Shown in pieces: positions 36,928 to 45,302 of a stretch of 64,000 nucleotides of DNA (position 1 is its first letter; each line of letters opens with the position of its first letter). A program made the translations under genes and the position numbers. The notes beneath the pieces were generated by a model. The model made no database searches. It saw only the letters and a list, made by a program, of their open reading frames with translations, and was not told the origin of the DNA. Source of the stretch: Nocardioides carbamazepini (GTDB lineage: Bacteria; Actinomycetota; Actinomycetes; Propionibacteriales; Nocardioidaceae); the NCBI RefSeq assembly GCF_024614185.1, contig NZ_JAHTLF010000018.1:407821-471820 (forward strand). The letters are read 5' to 3'.

Positions 36928-38991
36928 TCACGCGTTGACGGGATAGACCAGCAGGACAGGTCCGTCCGTCAGACGTGCCGTCCGGTCGAGCGACGGGTCG
37001 TCGTCGAGCAGATACTGTCCGGCCGCCAAGTGGACGACTGCCCGCGCCACGGCGCCGTCGGTATCGGGGTGGGAACGCAGGACGTCATCGAACGAAAGGG
37101 GCGCCGACGGGTACACCACGCGGTATCGCGAACTCTGCGACACCACGAGGGTCGATGCCTCGCCCTCCTCGATGCGGACGTCCTGCTCGTCGGCGAAGAC
37201 CCGGGAGAGGGACCGCACGATATTGCCGAGATCGGTGGGGTTGTTGTTCCGGTCGAGCATCCCTGGACGGCGGAAATAGCCCCGATCGTGCTGCGCGAGG
37301 TTGTCCAACACGACGAGGTGCTCCGGATAGGCCATCCCGGCGAGCAACGCCCGGATCACCCGCACCTGCGCGGCATCCGGATCGATCTCGTCGCCCGTCG
37401 GCACCTCGCCGGCCATACGGACCTGCACGTGCGCCCGGATGCCGTGAGGGGCCAGGAGTGCCTCCAGCCTCGCGATCGTGGTGAGCGGGTCCTGTGCCTT
37501 GCCCAGCCGGACGACCAGACGGCGGACCCCCGCCTCGGCGAGTTCCTCCACGCTCTTCTCGGTGAGGTCATCGACGAGGTATCCGTGGTTGATCGCATGG
37601 CTGTAGACGCCGGTGCCCGTCGCGACGTCGCCGTGCCCCAGCATGCGGGAGAAGGCGATCTCGATCCCGGCGGCAGCCAGTTCCTCGGGCAACGTCACCG
37701 TCGCCGGATCCTCGGCTCCGGGCAGGACCACTTCGAGCGCCTCGACGAGGGGGGCGAGTTGGACCAGTTGAGTCGTCTGCTTCCGCGTGGGCGCTCCGAG
37801 CACGAAGGGCACGAAGCGGTATCCCTTGGAGTGCAGCACCTCGAGACGGGCGCGAGTCCGCTCGTCGGTCAAGTCGTGGAGTGGCAGGCGACATACGCCG
37901 ATGCCCAACTCCCACAGAGCGAGCAGCGGGTAGTCATTGCGCGCGCGCTTGCGGGCGAACTCGTCCACACCGCCGGTGTACGGGATCTCGATCTCCTCCG
38001 CCCAGGCGTGGCGCAGGTCGACGGCGCAAGGCGCGTTGAGCCGCCACGACGGACCGCTGGCACCGACGTCGATCGCCAGGAGCTCCGCGTCGACCTGTCC
38101 GTAGCTGCGGTGGATGAGAGGGACGTGACCCTCGGGACCCATCTCGATCACGAAGTGGCCCAGCTTGGCAACGTCGTTGCGGCCGGACTCGGTCTCGATC
38201 GGCAGCGACGCCCGGCCGAACTCGTGGTAGTCGTTGCGAACGAACGACGTGGCCGGAGCGCAATAGATGTCGGTGTTCTCGTAGCGGGTGAAGAAGAAGT
38301 TGTGCACGTGACCCGCGAAGATGGCCTCGACGTCGTGGTGGACGACGAGGTCGAGGAACCGCGACCGGCCGGGCTCGTCAAGATTGTCGTAGTTGCCGGG
38401 CTCGTCCGCGTGGAGGATAAACGGCGGATAGTGGAGGAACACGAACCGGCGCATTTCCTTGGCCTCGGCGAGGACGCGGTCGAGCCACAGCCATTGATCG
38501 TGCTCGATATCAAATCCGGAGTTGAAGAGCTGCGCGTTCACTGCGACGAAGCGGCACCCCCGGTGGTCGAAATGATAGTAGCTGGGTCCCAGCTTCTGCT
38601 CGTAGCGCTCCACATTCTCGGGATTCACGATCTCGGCCGGCGTCCACGCCATCGGCTTGTCGCCGACGTCGTGGTTGCCGGGCACCAAGTGAACCGGCAT
38701 GCTCATCGAATCGACCATGGTCTGAAATGTCGTGACAGCAGCGTCGTAGTCAGCATGTGACGGCACCGGATGCACGATGTCGCCCAAGTGAAGGACGAAG
38801 TCCGGCTTCGACCTTTCAATCTCGGCAAGCACCGCACGCGCGCGGCCATTGGCCTGCGCATTCGCCTTCCAAGGAGAGTTCGTGGCCCGACCGCTCGCGT
38901 TGATGTGAGTATCGGCCACGACAGCGAAAGTCCACAGTTCGTCGGGGTCGACGCGCGCCCCGGCGGTTCGGTCGTCTTCAGAAATTGGCAT
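36928..38991 (-). CDS. calcineurin-like metallophosphoesterase with large C-terminal domain
   Basis: 687 residues, ATG six bases after GGAGG. The N-terminal third has every metallophosphoesterase motif: D27-T-H29, G70-D71, G105-N-H-D108, H187 and G227-H-V-H230. From about residue 310 to the end runs a second domain with alternating strands and helices (ELGIGVCRLPLHDLTDERTRARLEVLHSKGYRFVPFVLG, GIEIAFSRMLGHGDV, GVRRLVVRLGKAQD) that looks TIM-barrel-like and has no obvious family. The two-domain length is about twice that of common cAMP-type phosphodiesterases. Substrate is unknown. Its ribosome-binding site is close to the edge of the island. Confidence 0.85.
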   Translation of the reverse strand: MPISEDDRTAGARVDPDELWTFAVVADTHINASGRATNSPWKANAQANGRARAVLAEIERSKPDFVLHLGDIVHPVPSHADYDAAVTTFQTMVDSMSMPVHLVPGNHDVGDKPMAWTPAEIVNPENVERYEQKLGPSYYHFDHRGCRFVAVNAQLFNSGFDIEHDQWLWLDRVLAEAKEMRRFVFLHYPPFILHADEPGNYDNLDEPGRSRFLDLVVHHDVEAIFAGHVHNFFFTRYENTDIYCAPATSFVRNDYHEFGRASLPIETESGRNDVAKLGHFVIEMGPEGHVPLIHRSYGQVDAELLAIDVGASGPSWRLNAPCAVDLRHAWAEEIEIPYTGGVDEFARKRARNDYPLLALWELGIGVCRLPLHDLTDERTRARLEVLHSKGYRFVPFVLGAPTRKQTTQLVQLAPLVEALEVVLPGAEDPATVTLPEELAAAGIEIAFSRMLGHGDVATGTGVYSHAINHGYLVDDLTEKSVEELAEAGVRRLVVRLGKAQDPLTTIARLEALLAPHGIRAHVQVRMAGEVPTGDEIDPDAAQVRVIRALLAGMAYPEHLVVLDNLAQHDRGYFRRPGMLDRNNNPTDLGNIVRSLSRVFADEQDVRIEEGEASTLVVSQSSRYRVVYPSAPLSFDDVLRSHPDTDGAVARAVVHLAAGQYLLDDDPSLDRTARLTDGPVLLVYPVNA

Positions 38992-39093
38992 TCTTCGCCT
39001 CCATAATCATTGATGCCGTGTGCAGCGTGCACGCGTCCGAGCCGGCAGACCCGCGAAACTCATTGTTCAGCCGGCCAACGGCGGCGCACAACA

Positions 39094-39126
39094 GCGATCT
39101 CCTATTGGCCGTCATTAGGAGATCGC
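39094..39126. promoter_or_regulatory. 11-bp perfect inverted repeat upstream of phosphoesterase
   Basis: GCGATCTCCTA (39094-39104) and TAGGAGATCGC (39116-39126) form a perfect inverted repeat with an 11-base gap, about 103 bases before the phosphoesterase start. The spacing of about two helical turns centre-to-centre suits a dimeric DNA-binding protein. It lies between that gene and the ISL3 scar, so it may be the original operator. Confidence 0.45.
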
Positions 39127-39142
39127 ATGGCCTGCCCGGCCG

Positions 39143-39787
39143 CTCGTCGACCCCGACTACCACGACGCCGTCGAAGCGGTTCGGGTCATCGATCAGGACC
39201 CGCTTCCCTTCGGCCAGGACGGCGTCGTTGGCGGTGCTCCACCCGACCCCGAGGGCCTCGGCGACGCGGGCGACGGTGAGATGCTGCACCACGATGGCCT
39301 CGAGGGCCCACCGCAGCCCCCGACGCGAGAGCTTCGCCCGAGGCTCGGCGGCACGGCTGGTGTCTTGACGCCACACGTGCCCGCACTCATCGCAGCGGTA
39401 GCGGCGGATCGAGAGCACCAGCGTGGTGGGTCGCCACCCGAACGGCTCGTGGGCCAACTGGCGGGTGACGGTGTCGCGCGGGACCCCCTCGCAACCACAC
39501 CGGCGGCACCAACGGTCCGAGGCATCGGCGTCAACGACGCGGCAGGCAAGGACCGCGCGGTCGGGTTCGAGGCGCTGGCCAGTGACAACGAGGCCAAGCT
39601 CGTCGAGACGGCAGAACGAGGCCAGATCGGGGTGGGCGAACGCGCTCGGGCGTCCGCCGACGGTGGCGTCGGGCACGTCGAGGTCTTCCGGATGGTGAGC
39701 GTCAGAACTTCCATCCTCGGGAGACCTCGACCTCTATCCCGGGACCGCCACGCCAGCGCTCGCTACACCCTAAACTGCGAAGAGCCA
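39143..39787 (-). mobile_element. ISL3-family insertion sequence, truncated 5' part
   Basis: From GTG 39676 the frame encodes the N-terminal 178 residues of an ISL3 transposase: zinc-binding WCRRCGCEGV and YRCDECGHVW pairs, the helix-turn-helix LTVARVAEALGVGWSTANDAV and the first catalytic region RFDGVVVVGVDE. Homology then stops at about 39143 and the frame runs into unrelated sequence, so about 60% of the transposase is gone. The other end keeps a terminal repeat-like sequence (CACCCTAAACTGCGAAGAGCC, ending near 39787). The element is dead. Confidence 0.8.
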
Positions 39788-39797
39788 CTTTCCCCCT

Positions 39798-39995
39798 GAC
39801 CAGCACGACCGGGACAGTCCCGGCTGGCTGGACTTCCTGCGCCGGCCGCTGCGACGACTCAACCCAGTGCGACGACGACGCGCAGCGCCGCGGGTCGTGA
39901 AGAGGGAGTACACCAAGTGGCACGTCAAACGCGCCGCTCACGCCACCTGGCCCCAACCCGGCAACACCACAACCACCCATGTCCAGCATCGCTAA
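39798..39995 (+). pseudogene. C-terminal scrap of an IS4-like transposase
   Basis: A 65-residue frame without a start reads DSPGWLDFLRRPLRRLNP, then APRVVKREYTKWHVKRAAHA and TWPQP before its stop. This style of tail (RVVKR...KW.VKRA.H..WPQP) is typical of actinobacterial IS4-type transposases. It abuts the ISL3 terminal repeat directly, so one element probably inserted into the other and most of this one was deleted. Confidence 0.55.
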
Positions 39996-40026
39996 CTGAA
40001 CGGTATTGCGCCTAGTCCCAGGGCTT

Positions 40027-41700
40027 TTACGCACCTGCGCCGTGCGGCCAGCCGTCGACATGAGGGAGCGCGAGGAGTCTTGCCCGCCACTCGACTGAAC
40101 TGTCTGGCGCTGGTCCGACCTGCTCAGGAATCGGGACGTCCTTCGCGGACATAAGGATCGCATGGCGACCCTCGGCGCGATCGAGGTCCTCCGAGCATGC
40201 GATTGCCCCGCCCCGAAGATACCAACACAGTATGTCCAGCTCATCGCAGGCATGCGCCATTCCCTGGCGAAACAACCGGCGCCTAAGGTCGAGGTAGGTG
40301 AAGAAGTCACGGGCATCGGTCATGGCGGCAACGACGATCTGGAGGTCGACGACGGCAAGAACCGGGGTCAGGAGCGGTGCGGCCTGCACGGTTCCACTCG
40401 CCGCAGCGGCACGCCAGAGCGCACCCGAGTACTCGTGCAAGGTGACACCAAGAATCGCAGGGCGCTCCCGGAATCGGCGCTCCAGCACCGTGCCGTCCAT
40501 CAGGTGAATCTCTTCGCCTCGCTCGTAGGCGATCCGACGCTTCTCCAGTTGCGCGACCATGTGGCCGATTCCTCGCTGGTAACTTTCGTCAGTGGTCGCC
40601 TCGCCCTCGATGGTGACATGCGACTTGACCTCGCCAAGAAGGACATCGCCGCTAGGCCCCGATGCGAACAGATCGGTTTCACCCGGATTGTTCCCATCAA
40701 CACGGATATGCACCGGGCCCTGGTGGACATCCATTCCTGGCACCTCAGACAGCACGACTCGTGTCGCATACTCCATCGCCAGGGCCGCAGTGTTCTGATT
40801 GGTCTCCCTCCGAATGTAAGCGAAGATTGCCGACTCGATGCGCATCTGGGCGGCCTCCGGTCGAGCAGGTACGACGATGCCGTCGACGACGGAGAACGGG
40901 TGGGTCTCGCTACGCCTGGTTGTCAACAACTGCTCGTACGACGTGCCTGCTAAAGCTCCGGGAGGAGTGGAGAGATTGGAAGCGAGTTCCCGTCCGATCG
41001 AGGACAGCGGTATCGTTCCCAGGCGTCCGACCATCCAAGCCTGACCATTGCATGCTTCATGTGTGTATCGATGCAGGTCTTCAAGGGCGTTGTTTAGGTC
41101 GACGGGCAGCCCGGAGCCGGCAACGAGAAGGTGCGCTATGTCCAGAGAGGCCCATGCGAACCGGGCCCGAAGCGGGATCAGGTAGTCGTGGTCTTGTGCG
41201 GACACCGGGCCGTTGTGTCCGAGCCAGCCCCGAATGAGGGCAACAATCCTGTAGTCCAGCGTAGCCTGCATGAAGTGTCGCAACTGGAGTCCGCCGCGCT
41301 TGCGGCCTGAAGCCCCTACGCACAGCGTCCAGATCTCCCGGCGCCAGCCCTGCTCGGCCATCACCTGATTGCCGAGAACACGGCGAAGGGCGCCCTCGAT
41401 GTGCGCGAAGTTCACGACGGTTCGGGGGTCGATCTCGGTCAGTGCGTCGGTGGCCCGTTCGGCGTAGCGGGCCGCGGCATCAGCCAACGGGCCCACCAGG
41501 AAAACACTCTTGCTGGCAATCTCCTGAGCGGTACGCATGCCGTCCTCCGACGGCTGGCCTCCAAACGATTCGATCTTGTTGGTCAGGTCAGTCAACAGCG
41601 CGACAGACGCCGCATCTCCCCAGTCCGACGGCAGCATCCGGAAGATGTCGCTAGCACTGTTCAATTCGGCCTCCCGAGCCCTAGGTATACCAACCGCCAC
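40027..41700 (-). CDS. orphan protein with PD-(D/E)XK-like nuclease motif
   Basis: 557 residues from GTG, or about 545 from a TTG at 41664 that is better placed after GGGAGG. No family is recognised. The first two thirds are mainly helical, with hydrophobic segments too short for membrane helices. Around residues 330-365 the pattern VHIRVDG, E-T-D343-L-F, then D-V-L-L-G-E357-V-K359-S-H fits the core of a PD-(D/E)XK nuclease (D...ExK between strands). The rest could be a recognition region. It sits alone between IS remnants, has lower GC than the backbone, and could be a restriction or anti-phage effector; that is inference. Confidence 0.6.
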   Translation of the reverse strand: MAVGIPRAREAELNSASDIFRMLPSDWGDAASVALLTDLTNKIESFGGQPSEDGMRTAQEIASKSVFLVGPLADAAARYAERATDALTEIDPRTVVNFAHIEGALRRVLGNQVMAEQGWRREIWTLCVGASGRKRGGLQLRHFMQATLDYRIVALIRGWLGHNGPVSAQDHDYLIPLRARFAWASLDIAHLLVAGSGLPVDLNNALEDLHRYTHEACNGQAWMVGRLGTIPLSSIGRELASNLSTPPGALAGTSYEQLLTTRRSETHPFSVVDGIVVPARPEAAQMRIESAIFAYIRRETNQNTAALAMEYATRVVLSEVPGMDVHQGPVHIRVDGNNPGETDLFASGPSGDVLLGEVKSHVTIEGEATTDESYQRGIGHMVAQLEKRRIAYERGEEIHLMDGTVLERRFRERPAILGVTLHEYSGALWRAAAASGTVQAAPLLTPVLAVVDLQIVVAAMTDARDFFTYLDLRRRLFRQGMAHACDELDILCWYLRGGAIACSEDLDRAEGRHAILMSAKDVPIPEQVGPAPDSSVEWRARLLALPHVDGWPHGAGA

Positions 41701-41826
41701 GCGGTTCCAGCTGGCGCACTGCCACGGATTCGGCCGCGCCGACTAGGAAGCGTTGGTGGCCCAAGTGTTATGCACGCGACCTCACGAGGATGGGCCCTAC
41801 CCCCGGAACTTGGACACGGGGTGTGA

Positions 41827-42736
41827 TTACGCGGCGGTCGGCAACGTAGCGGCCCAACGGGCCTCGTAGGTGGACGGGGACAGGTAGCCGCACCAGGAGT
41901 GTCGACGGCGGGTGTTGTAGCGGACGAGCCACCTGAAGACCTGCCGGCGACAGGTCAGTTCGTCAGCCCAGCAGGCGGCGTCTTGGAGGACCTCGCGTTT
42001 CAGTGTGGCGTTGAACGACTCCGCGAGCGCGCTGTCGGCCGAGGATCCGACGGCACCCATGGACTGGGTGACGCCGAGCTGCTTGCAGAGCTTGGCGTAG
42101 TCCTTCGAGGTATAGACCGCCCCGTGGTCACTGTGGAAGATCGCCCCGGTCAGGGGGCCGGCGGGTCGCAGCCGCAGCCTTCAGCGCGTCCTCGACGAGG
42201 CTGGTGCGCATGTGGTCGGCGACCGCCCAGCCCGCGCGCCTTCGGCTGTAGCAGTCGATGACCGTGGCCAGGTAGAGGTTCGTTCCGTCCGCGAACTGCA
42301 GCTAGGTGATGTCCCCGACATAGCGCTGTCCAGGCGCTGGGGCGGTGAAGTCCCGCTTCAGCAGGTCGGGCACGACCTGTTCTGAGGGCTCGGGGATCGT
42401 GGTGCGCACGCGCCGCTTCTTCATGTAGCCGGCGATCGAGTTCTCCCGCATCACCCGTGCAACCCGCTTGTGGTTGACCCGCTCCCCGGGGTCGACACCG
42501 TCGTTGAGCTCGGCAGTGATCCGCGGCGCGCCACAGGTCTTGTCCTCGTCGTGCACGGCTCGGATCCGCCCAGCGACCTCGGCCTCGGCTGCCGCCCGCG
42601 CGTCACGGGCCGGCGCGCCGGCCTTCCACGCGTAGTAGGAGGAACGCTCGACCTCGACGAGCTCGCACAGTCGCTTCACCCCGCCGCGATCGGCGTAGGT
42701 GGTGGAGTTGTCGGCGACGAACTGGAAGCGACTCAC
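41827..42736 (-). pseudogene. IS3 orfB (DDE integrase), nonsense and frameshift
   Basis: The frame starts MSRFQFVADNSTTYADRGG and overlaps orfA by 4 bases. After PAPGQRYVGDIT a TAG (42302-42304) interrupts what should be TYL, the frame then continues LQFADGTNLYLATVIDCYSRR, and near 42165 it shifts register before IFHSDHG. The last part (ALAESFNATLKREVLQ to the end) keeps the catalytic glutamate. With two lesions the integrase cannot be made in full. Confidence 0.85.
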
Positions 42737-43101
42737 CAGCGCGTCTCCCCGGCGAAATACTTGGCCGCCCGCTGGAGAATCTCCCGCTCGGTGGTCAGCT
42801 TCGTCGTCTCGACCTCCAGTTCACGCACTCGGGCTTCGAGCCGGGCAACCTTCTGCTCAGGGGTCTCGTTGCCTAGCTCTGGCGCGATCGACTTGGTGGT
42901 CTTGGACTGCAGCAGGCTGGAGGTCAACATCCCGTCAGCAGCGGTCTTCTTGCCAGTCCCGTACGCCTCGAGCCAGTGCCGCAGCGTGCCCCGCACGATG
43001 CCCAGGTCCTCAGCGATACCGCGGACCGTGGCCCCCGGCGTGGACTCGTACAAGTCGACGGCCTGACGACGGAACACCACGGAGTAGTTCTTCCTGGCCA
43101 T
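42733..43101 (-). CDS. IS3 orfA (transposase HTH protein)
   Basis: 122 residues: MARKNYSVVFRRQAVDLYES followed by a helix-turn-helix (TVRGIAEDLGIVRGTLRHWLEAYG) and a leucine-zipper-like coiled coil at the C-terminus (EQKVARLEARVRELEVETTKLTTEREILQRAAKYFA). This is the DNA-binding partner of the IS3 transposase and appears intact, but its integrase partner is broken. Confidence 0.9.
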   Translation of the reverse strand: MARKNYSVVFRRQAVDLYESTPGATVRGIAEDLGIVRGTLRHWLEAYGTGKKTAADGMLTSSLLQSKTTKSIAPELGNETPEQKVARLEARVRELEVETTKLTTEREILQRAAKYFAGETRW

Positions 43102-43176
43102 GGTTCTCGGATCATCTCGCTTCCCCAGCAGCAGATGCTGGATTCAGCGTGTCCAAGAACCGGGGTCAGGCCCCCG

Positions 43177-43339
43177 TCTGCTGCGTGGCAAAGACCGGCT
43201 TCTCGTGACGCGCAACTCCGTTCCGTTTGACCCGCGCGACGGGCGATACATCGACTCGCGGCAACCACACATCGACCGCTGGGCCGAGGATCTTCAAGGT
43301 GCGATCGATCGTGCCTTCAAGTGGCGGAGAGTCCGCTAA
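43177..43339 (+). pseudogene. possible C-terminal gene fragment next to the IS3
   Basis: Immediately outside the IS3 repeat an open stretch reads LLVTRNSVPFDPRDGRYIDS then RQPHIDRWAEDL and FKWRRVR before a stop. The composition looks like real protein and no start is available, which would fit a gene cut by the IS or by deletion. No family is recognised and no matching N-terminal half is visible on the other side of the IS. Confidence 0.3.
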
Positions 43340-43599
43340 CTACGTCCACCGATCCGCTCGGGCAACGCCGCGAGCCAGGCGGGTCCGGCGCGGCCTCGGG
43401 CCGCGTGGCGAGCTGCCACGCGCCCGTCCCATCCCTGACCTGGACCACGCACCGGACGCTCGTGGATGTGTTGACCGGGTTGAGCGGAGGGCAAGGGGGG
43501 CGAACCCTCACGCGCGTGTGCGCAGACCGCTTCCATCTCCTGGGGCGGAGCGGGCGTGGGGTCTGCTGCACGAATAGGTGACATCTTGACCTGCCACCC

Positions 43600-43757
43600 G
43601 TTCGTGCAGCAGTCCCACCTTCGTCGGGCAGACCGTCGCTTCGCAGCGCCAGTTCCGCTTGCGCCACACCAACTTCACGGGCCGGTCGAAGCAGGGTGCG
43701 TCGACGAGCACAACGTCACGGCCGTGGCTGTGCGCGATCACGCCGCAGGTCCTGCGG
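43600..43757 (-). pseudogene. ISL3 transposase zinc-ribbon fragment
   Basis: The frame contains CGVIAHSHGRDVVLVDAPCF and DRPVKLVWRKRNWRCEATVC, the N-terminal zinc-ribbon region of an ISL3 transposase, then loses homology. It is a different lineage from the ISL3 remnant at 39.1-39.8 kb. It begins right at the stop of the adenylation-domain gene, so transposition has eaten up to the 3' edge of the biosynthetic cluster. The stretch 43340-43599 shows nothing else I can support. Confidence 0.65.
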
Positions 43758-45302
43758 TCAGTCGATCGAAGCGATGAGTTCTCGGCGATCGAGCTTTCCC
43801 GATGGCGTCAGCGGCAGTTCGTCAACGTTGTGCAGGATGTCCGGAATCATGTACCCGGGCAAACGGGTGGCGAGATGTCGGCGGATCGACTCCACCGTCA
43901 CCGACTCCCCTGAGCTCTCGGTAACGATGACGGATGCCAAGACAGAGGTTCCAGTGCGCGTGGCCTTGGCGATGGCAGCCGCAGCAAGCACGCCAGGAAC
44001 CGTGGCGAGGTGCTTCTCGATCTCACCTAGTTCTACTCGGTAACCGCGAATCTGCACCTGGTCATCGATCCGTCCCAGGTACTCGAGTTCGCCTTCCGCC
44101 ATCTTCGCGAGGTCGCCGGAACGGTAGTACCGGACCTCGTTCCCTCCCTCGTCGGTCTCCGTGACAAAGCGCTCTGCAGTAAGCCCAGGGCGATTGAGGT
44201 ATCCGCTGCTGACTCCGGTGCCACTGATCCACATCTCGCCAGGTTGTCCGTCCCCTACGCGAGCGCCGTGCTCGTTTCGAAGGTCGATGGCCAGATGCGC
44301 CAGTGGCCGGCCGATCGGCGAACTGCCGGACGCTGACAGGGCTTCTTCATCGATGATCTTCGCCGTGGCATGCACGGTCGTCTCGGTGATGCCGTACATG
44401 TTGATGACGATGCTCGGAAGGTCTCCCGGTGGCCGATGCTGTCGTAGCCAGCGCGCGACGATGGGCAAGTGGACACTCTCTCCGCCCAGGACGACGTAGC
44501 GCACCTGTAGGTCAACGGCACTGCGCCCGTGGGCCTGCACGAAGAAGCGAAAGACTGATGGAACCTGGCTGAGAACCGTGACCTGTTGCTCGACGCAGTA
44601 GGCCAACCAGGCATCTGGTGAAGTGGCAACCTCTCCTGCAACCAGGGCGGCTCGAGCCCCCGTGGCCCAGGCGCCCCACAGCTCCCACACGGAGAAGTCG
44701 AAGCTCATCGAATGGAAGACGCTCCAGACATCGGTGAAGTCACATTCGAGATGCGGCAGAGCTGATGAGAGCAGCGCTACTACGTTCCGATGGGTGACCA
44801 GACAACCCTTCGGGGTCCCGGTCGACCCCGACGTGTAGATCACGTACGCAACGGCCTCGGGAGCGCTGTGGTCCGCCAGCGGCGCGGTGGTGTTGGAGTC
44901 GTGGGAATCCGGCTCCTCATCCACGGTCGGCGCAATCACTCGCACGCACTCGGCCGCCAACAGCGCGGGGTCCCCGACGAGCACCGTCGTTGCGGAGTCA
45001 TCGAGAATGAACCGCACACGATGAGGCGGATATCCCTGGTCGATGGGCACGTAGCCGGCCCCCGCCCGCAGTATCGCCAACAGACCGACCACGGCGCGCC
45101 GGGTTCGATCGGTAATGAGGCCGACCAGATCGCCCGAACGGACCCCGGCCTCACGCAGTTCCACCGCTAGTCGCGCTGATGCGACCTGAAGCTGTCTATA
45201 GGTCAGGTCACCGTCGGGGGCTGAGATGGCGACGCGATTCGGCCACCGGGCTGCAGTGCGGTCGAAAAGGCCGACGAGGGTCTCCGGGCTCTGGCCGCTC
45301 AT
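43758..45302 (-). CDS. stand-alone NRPS adenylation domain, predicted threonine-activating
   Basis: 514 residues: one adenylation domain, no carrier domain. Core motifs are intact: A3 YTSGSTGTPKG (156-166), A4 FDFSVWELWG, A5 NMYGITETTVH, A7 YRSGDLAKM, A8 RIDDQVQIRGYRVELGEIE and A10 PLTPSGKLDRREL with the catalytic lysine. Aligning by eye to the GrsA A domain gives the ten-residue code D-F-W-S-V-G-M-V-H-K, two conservative changes from the classical threonine code DFWNIGMVHK. It should load threonine onto a carrier protein, most likely the one encoded immediately upstream, which it overlaps by 4 bases. Confidence 0.9.
   Translation of the reverse strand: MSGQSPETLVGLFDRTAARWPNRVAISAPDGDLTYRQLQVASARLAVELREAGVRSGDLVGLITDRTRRAVVGLLAILRAGAGYVPIDQGYPPHRVRFILDDSATTVLVGDPALLAAECVRVIAPTVDEEPDSHDSNTTAPLADHSAPEAVAYVIYTSGSTGTPKGCLVTHRNVVALLSSALPHLECDFTDVWSVFHSMSFDFSVWELWGAWATGARAALVAGEVATSPDAWLAYCVEQQVTVLSQVPSVFRFFVQAHGRSAVDLQVRYVVLGGESVHLPIVARWLRQHRPPGDLPSIVINMYGITETTVHATAKIIDEEALSASGSSPIGRPLAHLAIDLRNEHGARVGDGQPGEMWISGTGVSSGYLNRPGLTAERFVTETDEGGNEVRYYRSGDLAKMAEGELEYLGRIDDQVQIRGYRVELGEIEKHLATVPGVLAAAAIAKATRTGTSVLASVIVTESSGESVTVESIRRHLATRLPGYMIPDILHNVDELPLTPSGKLDRRELIASID

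Larger units (their letters stand above)
41791..43175 (-). mobile_element. IS3-family insertion sequence
   Basis: About 1.39 kb bounded by imperfect inverted repeats of about 27 bases: GGGCCCTACCCCCGGAACTT... entering from 41791 and GGGCCTGACCCCGGTTCTTG... on the other strand from about 43175, both continuing to GGACACG. It contains an intact orfA and a broken orfB on the minus strand. I could not identify a target-site duplication with confidence. Confidence 0.85.

Noticed and set aside
43430..43580. tRNA-like segment (GGTTCG-type match on minus strand)
   Set aside because: No acceptor or anticodon stems can be formed around it.
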